This document shows positions 54,483-63,143 of a DNA stretch of 64,000 nt, piece by piece. Position 1 is the first letter of the stretch; each line of letters begins with the position of its first letter. The notes under the pieces were generated by a model that was not told the DNA's origin, made no database searches, and worked only from the letters and a program-made list of their open reading frames with translations. A program made the translations under genes and the position numbers. This stretch comes from PNOJ01 sp016706845 (GTDB lineage: Bacteria; Krumholzibacteriota; Krumholzibacteriia; LZORAL124-64-63), in assembly GCA_016706845.1 (NCBI GenBank), contig JADJIV010000021.1:1-64000 (forward strand), written 5' to 3'.

Positions 54483-56027
54483 TCAGGGTCGCAGCCGGTC
54501 GGCCGCGCGGCGCAGCACCGACAGCAGGCGCAGCACGTCCTCGCGGCGCATCTGGCGGTTCTCGAAGTTGACGCGCAGGGCCACGCGCCCGTTCAGGATG
54601 GTGTGGCTGAACCAGGCGTCGCCCTCGCGCTCGACCAGTTCCTGCAGGTCGCGGTTGAGCTGGTCGATCTGCTCCGGCGTGCGCGGGGCGCCGTCGGGCT
54701 CCCAGCGGAAGGTGCAGATCCCCAGGGTGTTGGGCCCGATCAGGCGGAACTCGGGCGCGCTCTGCAGCAGGCCGGCCAGGACCCGGGCCAGCTCGATGTC
54801 CTTCTCCACCCAGGCCGCGAAGCGGCGGCGGCCCACGCTCTTGACGGCCAGCCACAGCTTCAGCGCGTTGAAGCGGCGGCTGCCGTGCAGTCCGTACTGG
54901 AAGAAGTTGACCCGCTCCCCCATGTGGAAGCTGCGGGGGTCGGGCGGCGCGACGCCGTCGCCGCGCCGCTCCATGTAGTATTCGGGGCGCACCAGGAAGG
55001 TCTCGCGCAGCAGGTCGCCGTCGCGCACCAGGATGCCGCCCGCCTCGAAGGGCACGTAGAACCACTTGTGCGGGTCGACGGTGATCGAGTCGGCGCGCTC
55101 GATGCCCCGCAGCATGGGCCGGTACTTCTCGCTGAGCATCACCGCGCCGCCGTAGGCGGCGTCGACGTGGTACCAGCAGCCGTGCGCCGCGGCCAGGTCG
55201 GCCAGCTTGTCCAGCTTGTCGATGCTGCCGGTGTTGGTCGTGCCGGCGATGCCGATGACGCAGCAGGGCACCAAGCCCGCCGCGCGGTCGGCCTGCAGGG
55301 CCGCCTCCAGCGCCGCGAGGTCGACGCGGAACAGCCCGTCCACGGGGATCTTGCGCAGCTGGCCGTGGCCGAGGCCCAGCACGTCGATCGCCTTGCGGAA
55401 CGAGTAGTGCGCCTGCTTCGAGACGTAGAAGCGCAGCTGCGCGGTCGCGGCGAGGTGCGGCGAATCCTCGGGGTCCCAGGTCTCGAGGTTGCGCCCGAGC
55501 GACCGGTTCATCGCCAGCTTCAGGCCGGTGATGTTGGCGAAGGAGCCGCCCGGCACCAGGGTGCCGAAGGCCGCGTCGCCCAGGCCGAACAGCGCGCACA
55601 GCCAGCGGATGACCCGCTTCTCCACGGCCGTCGCCGCCGGCGCGTTGCGCCACGAGGCGGCGTTCTGGTTCATGGCCGAGGCCAGCGCGTCGGCGAACAC
55701 GGCCACCGGCAGCGGCGCCGGGTTCATCATGCCGAAGTAGCGGCGGCTGCCGATGGCCATCGAGTTCGGGAAGATCTTGGCGCGGCACTCGGTCAGCAGT
55801 TCGGCGCTGGTGGCGCCATCCTCGGGCAGGTCCTCGGCGAACAGGTCGTCGAGGCCCGCGGGCGAGACCGGCCCGTAGACGCGGCGGCCCTCGAGCCCCT
55901 GCAGGTACTCGGCCATGAGGTCGACGAAGGCGTAGCCGACGCGGCGGAACTCGTCGTCGTTCCAGTCACCGTCCTGCCAGTCGCCGCCGACTCCGTCGGT
56001 CAGCCAGTCGTCGCCGCGTCCGGCCAT
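54483..56027 (-). CDS. PLP-dependent amino-acid decarboxylase (aromatic amino-acid/glutamate type)
   Basis: The 514-residue enzyme is of the group II decarboxylase family: MAIGSRRYFGMMNPAPLP, MNQNAASWRNAPAATAVEK, GTLVPGGSFANITGLKLAMNR, HYSFRKAIDVLGLGHGQL, IGIAGTTNTGSIDKL, HVDAAYGGAVMLSEKY, and the PLP lysine in SITVDPHKWFYVPFEAG. It removes CO2 from an aromatic amino acid or a related substrate such as glutamate. The substrate cannot be set from motifs. The ATG at 56027 overlaps the stop of the HAD gene (TGATG), and the operon continues with a DsbD-like gene and a response regulator. Confidence 0.88.
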   Translation of the reverse strand: MAGRGDDWLTDGVGGDWQDGDWNDDEFRRVGYAFVDLMAEYLQGLEGRRVYGPVSPAGLDDLFAEDLPEDGATSAELLTECRAKIFPNSMAIGSRRYFGMMNPAPLPVAVFADALASAMNQNAASWRNAPAATAVEKRVIRWLCALFGLGDAAFGTLVPGGSFANITGLKLAMNRSLGRNLETWDPEDSPHLAATAQLRFYVSKQAHYSFRKAIDVLGLGHGQLRKIPVDGLFRVDLAALEAALQADRAAGLVPCCVIGIAGTTNTGSIDKLDKLADLAAAHGCWYHVDAAYGGAVMLSEKYRPMLRGIERADSITVDPHKWFYVPFEAGGILVRDGDLLRETFLVRPEYYMERRGDGVAPPDPRSFHMGERVNFFQYGLHGSRRFNALKLWLAVKSVGRRRFAAWVEKDIELARVLAGLLQSAPEFRLIGPNTLGICTFRWEPDGAPRTPEQIDQLNRDLQELVEREGDAWFSHTILNGRVALRVNFENRQMRREDVLRLLSVLRRAADRLRP

Positions 56028-56929
56028 CACCGCCCCCTCGCTTGCGGGTACCTGCCCGCGGCGATCTCCTCGCAGATCACCGCGGCGCCGTGGTCGGCGA
56101 CGTGCGGCGCCGTGCGGTCGGCCGCCGCGCGCACCTCGGGCGGCGCGTTGCCCATGGCGACGCTGTGGCCCGCCGCCGTGAACATGTCCAGGTCGTTGTA
56201 GTTGTCGCCCACCGCCAGCGTGCGCTCGCGCGGCACGCCCAGGGCCTCGGCCAGGAGCATCAGGCCGGCCCCCTTGCCGCATTCGGCTTGATACACCTCG
56301 ACCCACATGTAGGATCCCCGCTCCAGCAGGGATTCGGTCAGCACCACGCGCACGCTGTCGCCCATCTCGGCGCGGATCGCCGCGGCCAGGGGCGCCGCCA
56401 CCTCGAGCCGGTCGATGGTGCCGATCTCCAGCGCGGCCTCGGGCAGGTGCGCCATCAGGTCGTCGACCATGCGGATTGCGCCGACCCGGTCCCGCCGCCG
56501 CGCCAGGTAGGTGCCCAGCACGCCGTTGGGTTCGATGTTCTCGGTCAGCAGGTCGCCGCCGTCGTCCTCGGTGCCGAAGATCATCGGCAGCGCGCCGGCG
56601 GCGCGGAACAGCGCGACCACGCGGCGCAGCTGCTCCCGCTCCAGCCCCGCGTGGCGCAGCAGGCGCGGCGGGTCGCCGCACAGCACCATCGCGCCGTTGA
56701 GCAGCACCTGCGGCACGCCGTCCAGCGCCCCGCCGGCGCTGCCCACCACGTCGGCCACCGAGCGGCGGTTGCGCCCGGTGCACAGCGCCAGCACGTGGCC
56801 GGCCGCCCGCAGGCTGCGGATGGCCGCCTGCTCGCGGGCGTGGACCACGTCCTCGAACTCCGTGTTCAGCAGCGTGCCGTCGACGTCGAGGGCCACCAGC
56901 CAGCGATCCTGTCGTTCCTTGTCGTGCAT
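56027..56929 (-). CDS. Cof-type HAD hydrolase
   Basis: The 300-residue phosphatase starts MHDKERQDRWLVALDVDGTLLN with the HAD nucleophile motif DVDGTL, then LCTGRNRRSV (motif II, Thr), a C2B-type cap with the conserved EVYQ/E segment, Lys in ECGKGAGLMLLAEALGV and motif IV AVGDNYNDLDMF. This is the layout of Cof/YbjI-type sugar-phosphate or flavin-phosphate phosphatases. The substrate is unknown. The start at 56929 is preferred over the more distant ATG at 56965. It is first in the operon with the decarboxylase. Confidence 0.9.
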   Translation of the reverse strand: MHDKERQDRWLVALDVDGTLLNTEFEDVVHAREQAAIRSLRAAGHVLALCTGRNRRSVADVVGSAGGALDGVPQVLLNGAMVLCGDPPRLLRHAGLEREQLRRVVALFRAAGALPMIFGTEDDGGDLLTENIEPNGVLGTYLARRRDRVGAIRMVDDLMAHLPEAALEIGTIDRLEVAAPLAAAIRAEMGDSVRVVLTESLLERGSYMWVEVYQAECGKGAGLMLLAEALGVPRERTLAVGDNYNDLDMFTAAGHSVAMGNAPPEVRAAADRTAPHVADHGAAVICEEIAAGRYPQARGR

Positions 56930-56978
56930 GCGGGGCAAGATAGCACCCCGGCCCGGGCCTGTCACCCGCGGCGCCCGT

Positions 56979-57806
56979 TCACGGGCGCCAGGACCAGGCC
57001 CGCGGATCCGGCTGCTCGTACGGCGCCACGACGGGCCGGCACAGCCCGCTGAGCGCGCGGGCGGCGGGCCGGCCGTTGGGCAGCACCTCGTCGCGCCGGA
57101 AGTCGAAGGCGCCGCTCAGGGGCCGCCCGTTGCGGGCGCGCCCCAGCGCGACGCCGTTCAGACCGTTCTCACGCGCATCGGCCGCGCCGTCGACCCGCGC
57201 CAGGACGAAGGCCTCGGTCCAGGTGTCGTCCAGCTTCTTGCCCAGGAGCTTGTCGACCAGGCCGTCGGCGTCCAGGATCACGTGCCCGACCTCGAGGCGC
57301 AGGGCGTGCATCGCGCCCACGCGCAGTTCGGGGCCGTCGGGGCCGTCGACCCGCACCGAGGTGCCCGGCAGCACCCATTCCAGCGCCTCCAGGACCCGCG
57401 ACACGTGCAGGGTGCCGGGGTGGTAGCCCAGGATGCTGTAGGGCAGCGGGCGGGCGAGGTCGGCGTCGAGTTCCACCCGCCAGCGCCGGGTCGCGCGCCG
57501 GTCCCGGCGCGTCGGCTGCAGTGGCAGGGGGACTTCGCGCCGTTCCAGACTCACGAGCGTCTCGACCGGCAGCTTGCTGCGCCGGCCCGTCGCGGCCAAC
57601 CGCGCGGCCAGCTCCCGTCCCGTCCAGACGCCCAGCGAGTCCCCCTCGGCCAGCGCCGCGCAGAAGGCGAAGAAGGGGTCGCGCACCTCGGGCTCCGCCG
57701 CCGGCGCGGCCGGCGCGGGCCACGGCAAGTCGTCGGCGCCGCGGGCGGGGCCGCAGGCGGACAGCAGCGCCGCCAGGACGGCGGCCGCAAACAGCGAATT
57801 TCCCAT
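56979..57806 (-). CDS. Lipoprotein of unknown function
   Basis: The 275-residue protein starts MGNSLFAAAVLAALLSACG (lipobox LLSAC). The body is beta-rich, with ARPLPYSILGYHPGTLHVSRV, VRVDGPDGPELRVGAMHALRLEVGHVILD in pieces, and FDFRRDEVLPNGRPAARALSG. It is not recognisable as a known family. It ends 49 bases before the HAD gene on the same strand and diverges from the SIMPL gene, with which it shares an 84-base intergenic region. Confidence 0.7.
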   Translation of the reverse strand: MGNSLFAAAVLAALLSACGPARGADDLPWPAPAAPAAEPEVRDPFFAFCAALAEGDSLGVWTGRELAARLAATGRRSKLPVETLVSLERREVPLPLQPTRRDRRATRRWRVELDADLARPLPYSILGYHPGTLHVSRVLEALEWVLPGTSVRVDGPDGPELRVGAMHALRLEVGHVILDADGLVDKLLGKKLDDTWTEAFVLARVDGAADARENGLNGVALGRARNGRPLSGAFDFRRDEVLPNGRPAARALSGLCRPVVAPYEQPDPRAWSWRP

Positions 57807-57890
57807 GCGTGGCGGTCCCTTTCGGTCTATCCTGGCGGCGGCGCGGAACGAGTCGGCGCGGACGCTACGCAGCACGGGAGGCAAGATAGC

Positions 57891-58638
57891 ATGGCAGACC
57901 ACGTCAGGGAATCTTCGCAGGGTCTGGCGCCGCTGGGCCTGTTCCTGGCCGTCGGCCTGATCGTTTCGGCCTGGATCGGCGCGGATGCCCTGCGCGACGT
58001 CCGCCCCTCCGGGCAGGCGATCGTGGTGAAGGGCTACGCCGAGCGCACGGTCACCTCCGACCTGGCCACCTGGTCGGGCAACTTCTCGTAGCCGCGCGTC
58101 GTCGCTGGCCGAAGCCTACCAGGGCATCGAGCGCGACCGCGCGCGGGTGCAGGCCTTCCTCGTCGCCCGCGGCCTGCCCCAGGGCGCCGTGGTGCTGCAG
58201 CCGGTGATGACCGAGACGCTCAACCGCGTCTCCGAGGCCGGCCACATGACCAACGTCGTGGAGGGCTACGTGCTGCGCCAGCAGGTGCGCGTCGAGTCCG
58301 CCGACGTGAAGCTGGTGGAGGCCGTCGCGCGCGCCGCGACCGAATTGATCAAGGACGGCGTCGCCTTCGAATCCTGGCAGCCCGAGTACTTCGTCGCGCA
58401 CCTCGACGCCTTCAAGCTCGAGTTGCTGGGCGAAGCCACCCGCAACGCCCGCGAGCGCGCCGAGATGCTGGCCGGCAACAGCGGCAGCAAGGCCGGCAAG
58501 CTGCAGTCGGCGAGCCAGGGCGTCTTCCAGATCACGCCGGCCAACTCGACCATGGTCGACGACTACGGCACCTACGACACCTCGACCATCGAAAAGGTGG
58601 TCAAGGCCGTGGTGACCGTCTCCTACGGCATCGACTGA
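57891..58638 (+). CDS. SIMPL domain (DUF541) protein, one frameshift
   Basis: The start at 57891 gives a membrane-anchored N-terminus (APLGLFLAVGLIVSAWIGADAL) and the SIMPL start IVVKGYAERTVTSDLATWSGNFS. One extra T near 58088 then causes a stop; removing it continues SSRASSLAEAYQGIERDR and the rest of the domain with VVEGYVLRQQVRVES, FELLG-type helices (KLELLGEATRNARERAEML) and GVFQITPANSTMVDDYGTYD. SIMPL proteins are periplasmic oligomers of unclear role. The single break is likely a base error. Confidence 0.85.
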
Positions 58639-58665
58639 TCCCGCCGACGCCTGCCGACCTCTCGC

Positions 58666-58695
58666 GGGCCGTCCCCTCGGGGACGGCCCTTCCTC
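58666..58695 (+). terminator. Terminator-like hairpin after the SIMPL gene
   Basis: A 10-bp G+C stem (58666-58675 with 58680-58689) with a CTCG loop is followed by TTCCTC. It lies 27 bases after the stop. The T content is weak. Confidence 0.55.
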
Positions 58696-58788
58696 GTCGC
58701 GGACCAAAACTTCCTTATCTTGTCGATGCCGCCCGGCGCGGCGTTTTGCTGCGTCCGCCCGGACCCTCTTGAACCCGAGGTGCAAACC

Positions 58789-59559
58789 ATGCTGACCGCA
58801 ATGATCCGTGGCATTTCGCCGCCTTACGGCGTCTTGCCCGCCGCCGCCCTGCTCGCGCTGGGGCTCGCCGCCGCCGGTCCGGCCGCCGCCGCGACGGGCA
58901 GCGCCGTCTCCGCGCCCGACACCCTGGACAGCCGCCCGCCGCTCGTGGCGGCCCTCTCCCCGGCCGGCGGCGAGACGCTTCAGGCCGCCGATCAGGAGAC
59001 GCTGCGCTGGAGCGTGGACGAGTCGAGCTGGGGGGCCGCGCCGGCCGCCATCACCGTCACGGTGTTCGACGGCGCCGAGGTGCTCGCCCAGGCGCTCGTC
59101 CCGCCCGATCCCGACGGCACCTACGCGTGGGTCTGGACCGTGCCGGACCAGGCGACGACGGCGGCCGTGCTGGCGGTGGAAGCCACCGACCGCTTCGGCT
59201 GGATCGGCGCCGACCAGGGCGAGGCGTTCACGATCGAAGGCAGCAGCACGCCGGCCCCGCCGACCCCGACCGTCGACCGCCTGGGTCCGGTGCACCCGAA
59301 CCCCTTCAATCCCGGGACCACCGTGGCCTTCAACCTGCGCGCCGCGGCCGAGATCCGCCTGACCGTCTTCGACGTGCGCGGTCGCGAGATGGCCACCCTC
59401 GCGCAGGGCGACCGGCCGGCCGGCCGCCACGCCGCGGCCTGGGATGGGCGCGGGCCCGACGGCCGCGCCGCGCCGAGCGGCACGTACTTCGCGCGCCTGA
59501 GCGTGCGCGGCGCCGACCGCCGCGACGAACTCACGGCGCGGCTCACCCTGGTGAAGTAG
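58789..59559 (+). CDS. Secreted protein with C-terminal FlgD-like sorting domain
   Basis: The 256-residue protein has a signal peptide (VLPAAALLALGLAAAGPAAAA), an Ig-like sandwich (GGETLQAADQETLRWSVDES, VTVFDGAEVLAQALVP), a Pro/Thr linker, and a FlgD-like C-terminus: RLGPVHPNPFNPGTTVAFNL, IRLTVFDVRGREMATLAQG, AAWDGRGPDGRAAPSGTYF. It is exported and probably sorted to the surface. Start at 58789. It precedes the subtilisin gene by 14 bases, so both may be expressed together. Confidence 0.82.
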   Translation: MLTAMIRGISPPYGVLPAAALLALGLAAAGPAAAATGSAVSAPDTLDSRPPLVAALSPAGGETLQAADQETLRWSVDESSWGAAPAAITVTVFDGAEVLAQALVPPDPDGTYAWVWTVPDQATTAAVLAVEATDRFGWIGADQGEAFTIEGSSTPAPPTPTVDRLGPVHPNPFNPGTTVAFNLRAAAEIRLTVFDVRGREMATLAQGDRPAGRHAAAWDGRGPDGRAAPSGTYFARLSVRGADRRDELTARLTLVK

Positions 59560-59573
59560 CGGGAGGCCCCGAG

Positions 59574-61658
59574 ATGACGACCCAGAAGTTCCGCCGGAGC
59601 CTCCTGATCCTGGCCGTGCTGGCCGCCGCCCTGCCCGCGGCCGCCCTGCTGGCGGGCGCCGCGCGCGGCACCGGCGCGCCCCGCACCGTCGCACCGGCCG
59701 AGGGCACCCGCATCGGCGAGCTGCAGGCGCAGGCCCGCGACCTGGCGGCGGGCGCCGCGGCGCGACGGACGCCGCGTTACCGCGAGCTGCTCGCGTCGAC
59801 CACCGGACCGCAGGGCGCCCTGAACCGGGACGCCTCGCTGCTGCTGGTCGGCACCGACCGGGGCCGGCCCCTGTTCCTGCAGACGCTGAACCTCGTCGCG
59901 GCGCAGACCGTCGGCGCCGACCGGCTGTGGCCGGGCGGCGCGACGGGCCTGGACCTCGACGGCGCCAACGCGGCCGGCGACCTGGCCGTCTGGGACGCCG
60001 GCGCCGCCATGGTCGGCCACCAGGAGTTCGGCGGCCGCACCGTCGTGCGCGACGGCGCCCCGTCGGTCCACTACCACGCCACGCACGTGGCGGGCACGCT
60101 CAACGCCGCCGGCGTCGATCCCCTGGCGCACGGCATGTCGCCGGCCGCGTGGCTGGACAGCTACGACTGGACCGACGACGAGTCCGAGATGGCGGCCGCC
60201 GCCGCGCAGGGCCTGCTGGTCTCCAACCACAGCTACTCGTTCGTCGCGGGCTGGTACTACAACAGCACGCAGTCGGCGTGGTACTGGTACGGCGACGTCG
60301 CCGTCAGCCAGACCGAGGACCCCGGCTTCGGCATCTACAGCAGCTACTCGCAGCAGTGGGACCAGACCGCCCACGACGCGCCGCACTACCTGATCGTCTG
60401 CGCCGCGGGCAACGACCGCGCCAACTACGGCCCCGGTCCCGGCGGCCTGCACTACTACTGGGACCCCGGCCTCGACGACTGGGCGCAGAGCACCACGACG
60501 CGCGAGCAGGACGGCGGCGCCGACGGCTTCGACTGCATCCCCTACCGCGGCACCTGCAAGAACATCCTGACCGTCGGCGCGATCCTCGACGTGCCCGGCG
60601 GCTGGACCCAGCCCGCCGACGTGGTCATGTCCTCGTTCAGCAGCTGGGGCCCGACCGACGACGGGCGCATCAAGCCCGACCTGGTGGCCAACGGCGTCGG
60701 ACTGTACAGCTGCGGCACCGCCAGCAACACGAGCTACGCCAGCTACAACGGCACCTCGATGGCGAGCCCCAACGCCGCCGGCTCGCTGCACCTGCTGGCC
60801 CAGCAGTGGCGCGACGTCCACGGCGGCCAGACGGCCCGTTCGGCCACGCTCAAGGCCGTGGCCATCCACACCGCGAACGAGGCCGGCGCCGGCCCGGGGC
60901 CCGACTACGCCCACGGCTGGGGCCTGCTGGACGCCGAAGCCGCCGGCCTGCTGATCGCCGGCGACCTCGCGTTCCCGTCGCGGATCACCGAGGCGACGCT
61001 GGCCCAGGGCGAGGCCGACACGCTCGTGATCTGGAGCAACGGCGACGGCCCGGTCAGCGCGACCCTGGTCTGGAACGACCCGGCCGGCCCGGCGCAGCCC
61101 TGGGTACTGAACCCGACGCAGTCCGTGCTGGTCAACGACCTCGACCTGCGCGTCGAGCGCGTGAGCGACGCCCAGGTCACCCGGCCCTGGACCCTGGACC
61201 CGGCCACGCCGGGCGCCTGGGCGGTCCGCGGCGACAACGTGCGCGACAACGTGGAGAAGGCCCAGACCGCCGCGGCCCAGGCGGGCGCCTACCGGATCAT
61301 CGTGCGGCACAAGGGGACGCTCAGCGGCGGCAGCCAGGCCTACACGCTGGTGGCCGGCAGCCCCGAACCGCCCGCGGTGAGCAACGTGACGTTCGCGCAG
61401 CGCGACGACGGCTCGGGCCTGGTCGACATCGCCTACGACCTGGCCGATCCCGACAGCCCCGCCGTGAGCGTGACGATCGAGGCCTCGGACGACGGCGGAG
61501 CCACCTGGGACCTGGCCGTGAATTCGGCGACGGGGCACGTGGGGTCCGGGGTCGCGGCGGGCGCCGCGCGGTCCGCCGTGTGGAACTTCGGCGCGGACCA
61601 TCCGGGAGTCGTGCTGCCGGCGGTCGTGATCAGGGTCACGGCCGACGACGGTCCCTGA
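59574..61658 (+). CDS. Subtilisin-like S8 serine peptidase, secreted
   Basis: The 694-residue protein has a signal peptide (LLILAVLAAALPAAALLAGAA), a prodomain-like stretch, and an S8 catalytic domain. The triad is seen as Asp in LAVWDAGAAM, His in HYHATHVAGTLNA and Ser in NGTSMASPNAAG, with AAGNDRANYG for the oxyanion-side Asn region. The C-terminal part has a beta-sandwich (DTLVIWSNGDGPVSATLVWND, LDLRVERV) as in proprotein-convertase P-domains, and a last sandwich SVTIEASDDGGATWDLAVNS. It has no FlgD-like tail, unlike its upstream neighbour. It probably degrades extracellular protein. Confidence 0.9.
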   Translation: MTTQKFRRSLLILAVLAAALPAAALLAGAARGTGAPRTVAPAEGTRIGELQAQARDLAAGAAARRTPRYRELLASTTGPQGALNRDASLLLVGTDRGRPLFLQTLNLVAAQTVGADRLWPGGATGLDLDGANAAGDLAVWDAGAAMVGHQEFGGRTVVRDGAPSVHYHATHVAGTLNAAGVDPLAHGMSPAAWLDSYDWTDDESEMAAAAAQGLLVSNHSYSFVAGWYYNSTQSAWYWYGDVAVSQTEDPGFGIYSSYSQQWDQTAHDAPHYLIVCAAGNDRANYGPGPGGLHYYWDPGLDDWAQSTTTREQDGGADGFDCIPYRGTCKNILTVGAILDVPGGWTQPADVVMSSFSSWGPTDDGRIKPDLVANGVGLYSCGTASNTSYASYNGTSMASPNAAGSLHLLAQQWRDVHGGQTARSATLKAVAIHTANEAGAGPGPDYAHGWGLLDAEAAGLLIAGDLAFPSRITEATLAQGEADTLVIWSNGDGPVSATLVWNDPAGPAQPWVLNPTQSVLVNDLDLRVERVSDAQVTRPWTLDPATPGAWAVRGDNVRDNVEKAQTAAAQAGAYRIIVRHKGTLSGGSQAYTLVAGSPEPPAVSNVTFAQRDDGSGLVDIAYDLADPDSPAVSVTIEASDDGGATWDLAVNSATGHVGSGVAAGAARSAVWNFGADHPGVVLPAVVIRVTADDGP

Positions 61659-62823
61659 ACTCGGGGTCGGGCAGCCACACCTCAGCGCCGTACGCGGCGG
61701 TGAGGCCGTCGAGGTGGGCCAGGACCTCGTCGAGCCGGTGCGACGCCACCTCGGCGCGCTTGCCGGCCAGGCCCAGGACCTCCCAGACGCGCGCGGAGTC
61801 CGCGCCCGCCGTCTGGCGCCGTAGCTCCCGCAGCCTGCCCACGACGCGGCGATCGAAGCGCTCGGCGCGCACGCCCGGATGGATCTCGCCCCGCAGATCC
61901 TGCAGCCCGGTGTTCGCGCCGGGGCGCAGCGCCGCCCCGTTGTCCAGCGCCAGCAGCCGCACCTCCCCCAGGTCCCACAGCGGCGGCGCCGACCCGACGT
62001 CCTGCCGCCGGCGTTCCCCGCCCTCGCACCAGAAGTGCAGGTTGCCGCCGGCGAAGCGGTCGTCCTGCCCCACCAGCGCGTCCAGCAGCAGGACGTCTGC
62101 GAGGTCGGCGGCGAGCCGCCGCGCCGCGATGCGCCCGAGGTGCACGCCGCGCGGCTCCTGCAGCTCGCTCACCTGCGACAGGGCGACCGTCCCGTCGCCG
62201 GGCGGCGGGCCGCCGGCGCGCAGCCAGGCGGCCGCGTCGGTCGCGGCCAGCAGCTCGCGCGTGCCCAGGCGCCGGCTCTGGGCGAAGCAGCCGAGCCAGG
62301 GCTTGATCGCCCCGGGCAGGCCGCGCCCGGCGGCGAGCGCGCGGTCCAGCTCGGCCAGGACCTCGCGCCGCGCGTCCTCCTTGCGCGTCCCGCCGTACCA
62401 CGCGCCCGCCAGCAGCTCGCGCGCATCTGGCCAGGAGCGGCCCGAAAGCGTGACGGGCGAGACGGGCGCGACCACCCCGGGGCAGCCCAGCACCACCGCC
62501 AGCCGCCAGGCGTAGATCTCGGCGCTCACGTTCGTGCTCAGGGAGTTGGTCTTGACCACGGCCACGTCGCGGCCCGAGGCGCGGTCGCGCACCGCGAAGA
62601 GGATCGAGGTGCCCTCGTGGTGCTTCAGCAGGCGGAACTCGGTGGCGTGGCCGTCGAGGTCCAGGGCGAGCTGGGCCCGCTCGCCGGGCTGCGGGACCCA
62701 GTAGTCGGCCGACAGCAGGCCGTCGAGCCCCTGCGCGGCGGCGACGGTCGCGACGGCGAGCAGCGCGCACGCGCACGCGGCGCTCGCGCGGATCGCTCGC
62801 AGGCGGCCGCGTCGGGTGGGCAT
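61636..62823 (-). CDS. Secreted protein with HipA/PI4K/Fam20-like kinase fold
   Basis: The 395-residue protein has a Sec signal peptide (CACALLAVATVAAAQ) and motifs that fit the atypical kinase fold of HipA, PI3/4-kinases and Fam20: a Lys in VAVVKTNSLS (Lys91), a Glu in SAEIYAWRLAVVLG (Glu102), the catalytic loop LLDALVGQDDRFAGGNLHF (Asp254/255 and Asn261, compare IGNxDRHxxN), and the metal motif LLALDNGAALRPG (Asp294). Kinases of this fold that work outside the cytoplasm are known from eukaryotes (Fam20C) and rare in bacteria. Activity is inferred; an ATP source in the periplasm is unknown. Tail-to-tail overlap with the subtilisin gene is 23 bases. Confidence 0.65.
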   Translation of the reverse strand: MPTRRGRLRAIRASAACACALLAVATVAAAQGLDGLLSADYWVPQPGERAQLALDLDGHATEFRLLKHHEGTSILFAVRDRASGRDVAVVKTNSLSTNVSAEIYAWRLAVVLGCPGVVAPVSPVTLSGRSWPDARELLAGAWYGGTRKEDARREVLAELDRALAAGRGLPGAIKPWLGCFAQSRRLGTRELLAATDAAAWLRAGGPPPGDGTVALSQVSELQEPRGVHLGRIAARRLAADLADVLLLDALVGQDDRFAGGNLHFWCEGGERRRQDVGSAPPLWDLGEVRLLALDNGAALRPGANTGLQDLRGEIHPGVRAERFDRRVVGRLRELRRQTAGADSARVWEVLGLAGKRAEVASHRLDEVLAHLDGLTAAYGAEVWLPDPEFRDRRRP

Positions 62824-62856
62824 GGCGGTCCTTCGTCGGGAGCGGCGGACGGCGGC

Positions 62857-63075
62857 TCAGGCCTTCTTCGGCTTGGCGCCGGGGCGTCCGCCCAGCAGCC
62901 GGGCCGGCAGCATGATGATCGCCTTGAACAGCTCCAGCACGCCGGTCACCGCGATGCCCAGGATCCTGAAGGGCAGCAGCAGCAGCCAGATCAGCGGGAA
63001 GAAGACCAGCGCCAGGATGGCCAGCGGCCAGCACAGCACGAACAGCAGCAGCCAGAGCAGGAACTTCAGGAACAT
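62857..63075 (-). CDS. Small membrane protein, 72 residues
   Basis: From the ATG at 63075 the product begins MFLKFLLWLLLFVLCWPLA and has a second hydrophobic stretch ILALVFFPLIWLLLLPF, then an amphipathic segment and a basic tail PGAKPKKA. GGAGG lies 10 bases upstream. It probably sits in the inner membrane. No family is recognised. A hairpin covers the ribosome site (see 63080-63122). Confidence 0.7.
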   Translation of the reverse strand: MFLKFLLWLLLFVLCWPLAILALVFFPLIWLLLLPFRILGIAVTGVLELFKAIIMLPARLLGGRPGAKPKKA

Positions 63076-63079
63076 GGGG

Positions 63080-63122
63080 GGCACCTCCGGGGGGGATCCT
63101 AGCGGAGGGCCCCCCGGGGTGC
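63080..63122 (-). promoter_or_regulatory. Hairpin covering the ribosome site of the small membrane protein
   Basis: On the minus strand GGCACCCCGGGGGG pairs with CCCCCCGG-A-GGTGCC with one bulged A, about 14 bp. The second arm contains the GGAGG Shine-Dalgarno. It may lower translation of the 72-residue protein or end transcription from the RCC1-type gene upstream. Confidence 0.4.
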
Positions 63123-63143
63123 CAGTACGATTCTCTGTGCCGC

